Shown here piece after piece: positions 6,055 to 6,275 of a stretch of 6,275 bases of DNA. Position 1 is the first letter of the stretch. Every line of letters starts with the position of its first letter. This stretch comes from a bacterium (lineage in GTDB: Bacteria; AUK180): positions 1 to 6,275 of the forward strand of contig JAGGYO010000310.1 in NCBI GenBank assembly GCA_021162505.1. Reading direction: 5' to 3'. The notes beneath the pieces are model-generated. The model worked only from the letters and a program-made list of their open reading frames with translations. It did not search any database and was not told where the DNA came from. Made by a program: the position numbers and the translations under genes.

Positions 6055-6258
6055 ATGACATGTAAATATTTTAATCAATGTAAGTTTATTAATGGAATGA
6101 AAGAGAAAAACCATACTATTTACAGTATGTTTGTGAGCAAATATTGTGGTTCAAATGAAAATTCTTGTGCAATTTTTATTGTTGCAACAAAAAAAACAAT
6201 GGAACAAGTACCCCAAGGACTTTTACCCTACAATTTAAAAAAGGCAAAAGAATTATAG
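6055..6258 (+). CDS. Small four-cysteine protein paired with the di-iron gene
   Basis: A complete 67-residue protein of unknown function. Its cysteines are C3, C9, C31 and C38, arranged C-x5-C-x21-C-x6-C. From memory, the pattern CxYFN...YC...CA followed by VPxxLxP and a C-terminal Lys/Ala-rich helix recurs in short uncharacterised proteins and protein tails of anaerobic bacteria such as Geobacter relatives; this needs a profile search. The spacing would allow a metal or Fe-S site, or disulfides, but no ligand set can be proved. There is no signal peptide or membrane helix. The start at ATG 6055 follows AAAGGAAAG (6042-6050), eleven bases after the di-iron gene stop, so the two are very likely co-transcribed. 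That suggests a redox or signalling partner of the di-iron protein. The window ends 17 bases after its stop, with no terminator visible. Confidence 0.75.
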   Translation: MTCKYFNQCKFINGMKEKNHTIYSMFVSKYCGSNENSCAIFIVATKKTMEQVPQGLLPYNLKKAKEL

Positions 6259-6275
6259 ATAAAAGCAGGGAAAAC

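Noticed and set aside
1..6275. CRISPR array, tRNA, rRNA, insertion sequence or attachment site
   Set aside because: No regularly spaced repeats, cloverleaf-like segments, transposase genes or terminal inverted repeats were seen on either strand.

Overview
The window is an AT-rich stretch of bacterial chromosome with all genes on the + strand. Gene-family content (MoxR/DUF58/DUF4350/DUF4129 cluster, 'family 2' ThiF, stand-alone di-iron oxygen-binding protein) fits an anaerobic or microaerophilic, non-model bacterium. The phylum cannot be fixed from the sequence alone. The genes use the standard stop assignment: TGA ends the MoxR gene and TGG encodes Trp throughout.

Layout. Positions 1-81 hold no intact gene. 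Positions 82-4845 form one tightly packed operon. It contains a membrane-anchored DUF4129 protein (apparently frameshifted near its start), a DUF4350 membrane protein, a MoxR-family AAA+ ATPase, a DUF58 (vWA-like) membrane protein, and a ThiF-family adenylyltransferase carrying an N-terminal ThiS-like domain. The joins are a 14-nt overlap, a 10-nt gap with a strong ribosome-binding site, a 4-nt ATGA overlap and a 1-nt gap, so translation is probably coupled. A gap of about 100 bp (4846-4951) carries an AT-only inverted repeat and a good extended -10 promoter. It drives a second unit: a flavodiiron-related, flavodoxin-less di-iron protein (ODP type) with an uncharacterised C-terminal extension, followed 11 nt later by a 67-residue four-cysteine protein.

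How the genes may work together. The first four genes match a recurrent but poorly understood assembly. In it a MoxR ATPase is thought to remodel or load a partner through DUF58, while DUF4350 and DUF4129 proteins sit in the membrane with parts facing both sides. ThiF is the unexpected member: it adenylates a sulfur-carrier C-terminus in thiamine thiazole synthesis, yet no other thi gene is visible here. The second unit looks like an oxygen- or NO-responsive di-iron protein plus a small candidate metal-binding partner.

The two units differ in arginine codons. All 10 Arg codons of the di-iron gene are AGA/AGG, while the upstream operon uses more than twenty CGN codons, so the units may have separate histories. 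The points most worth checking are the di-iron/four-cysteine pair, the ThiF insertion with its GG-less ThiS-like domain, and the A8-tract frameshift at the start of the DUF4129 gene.
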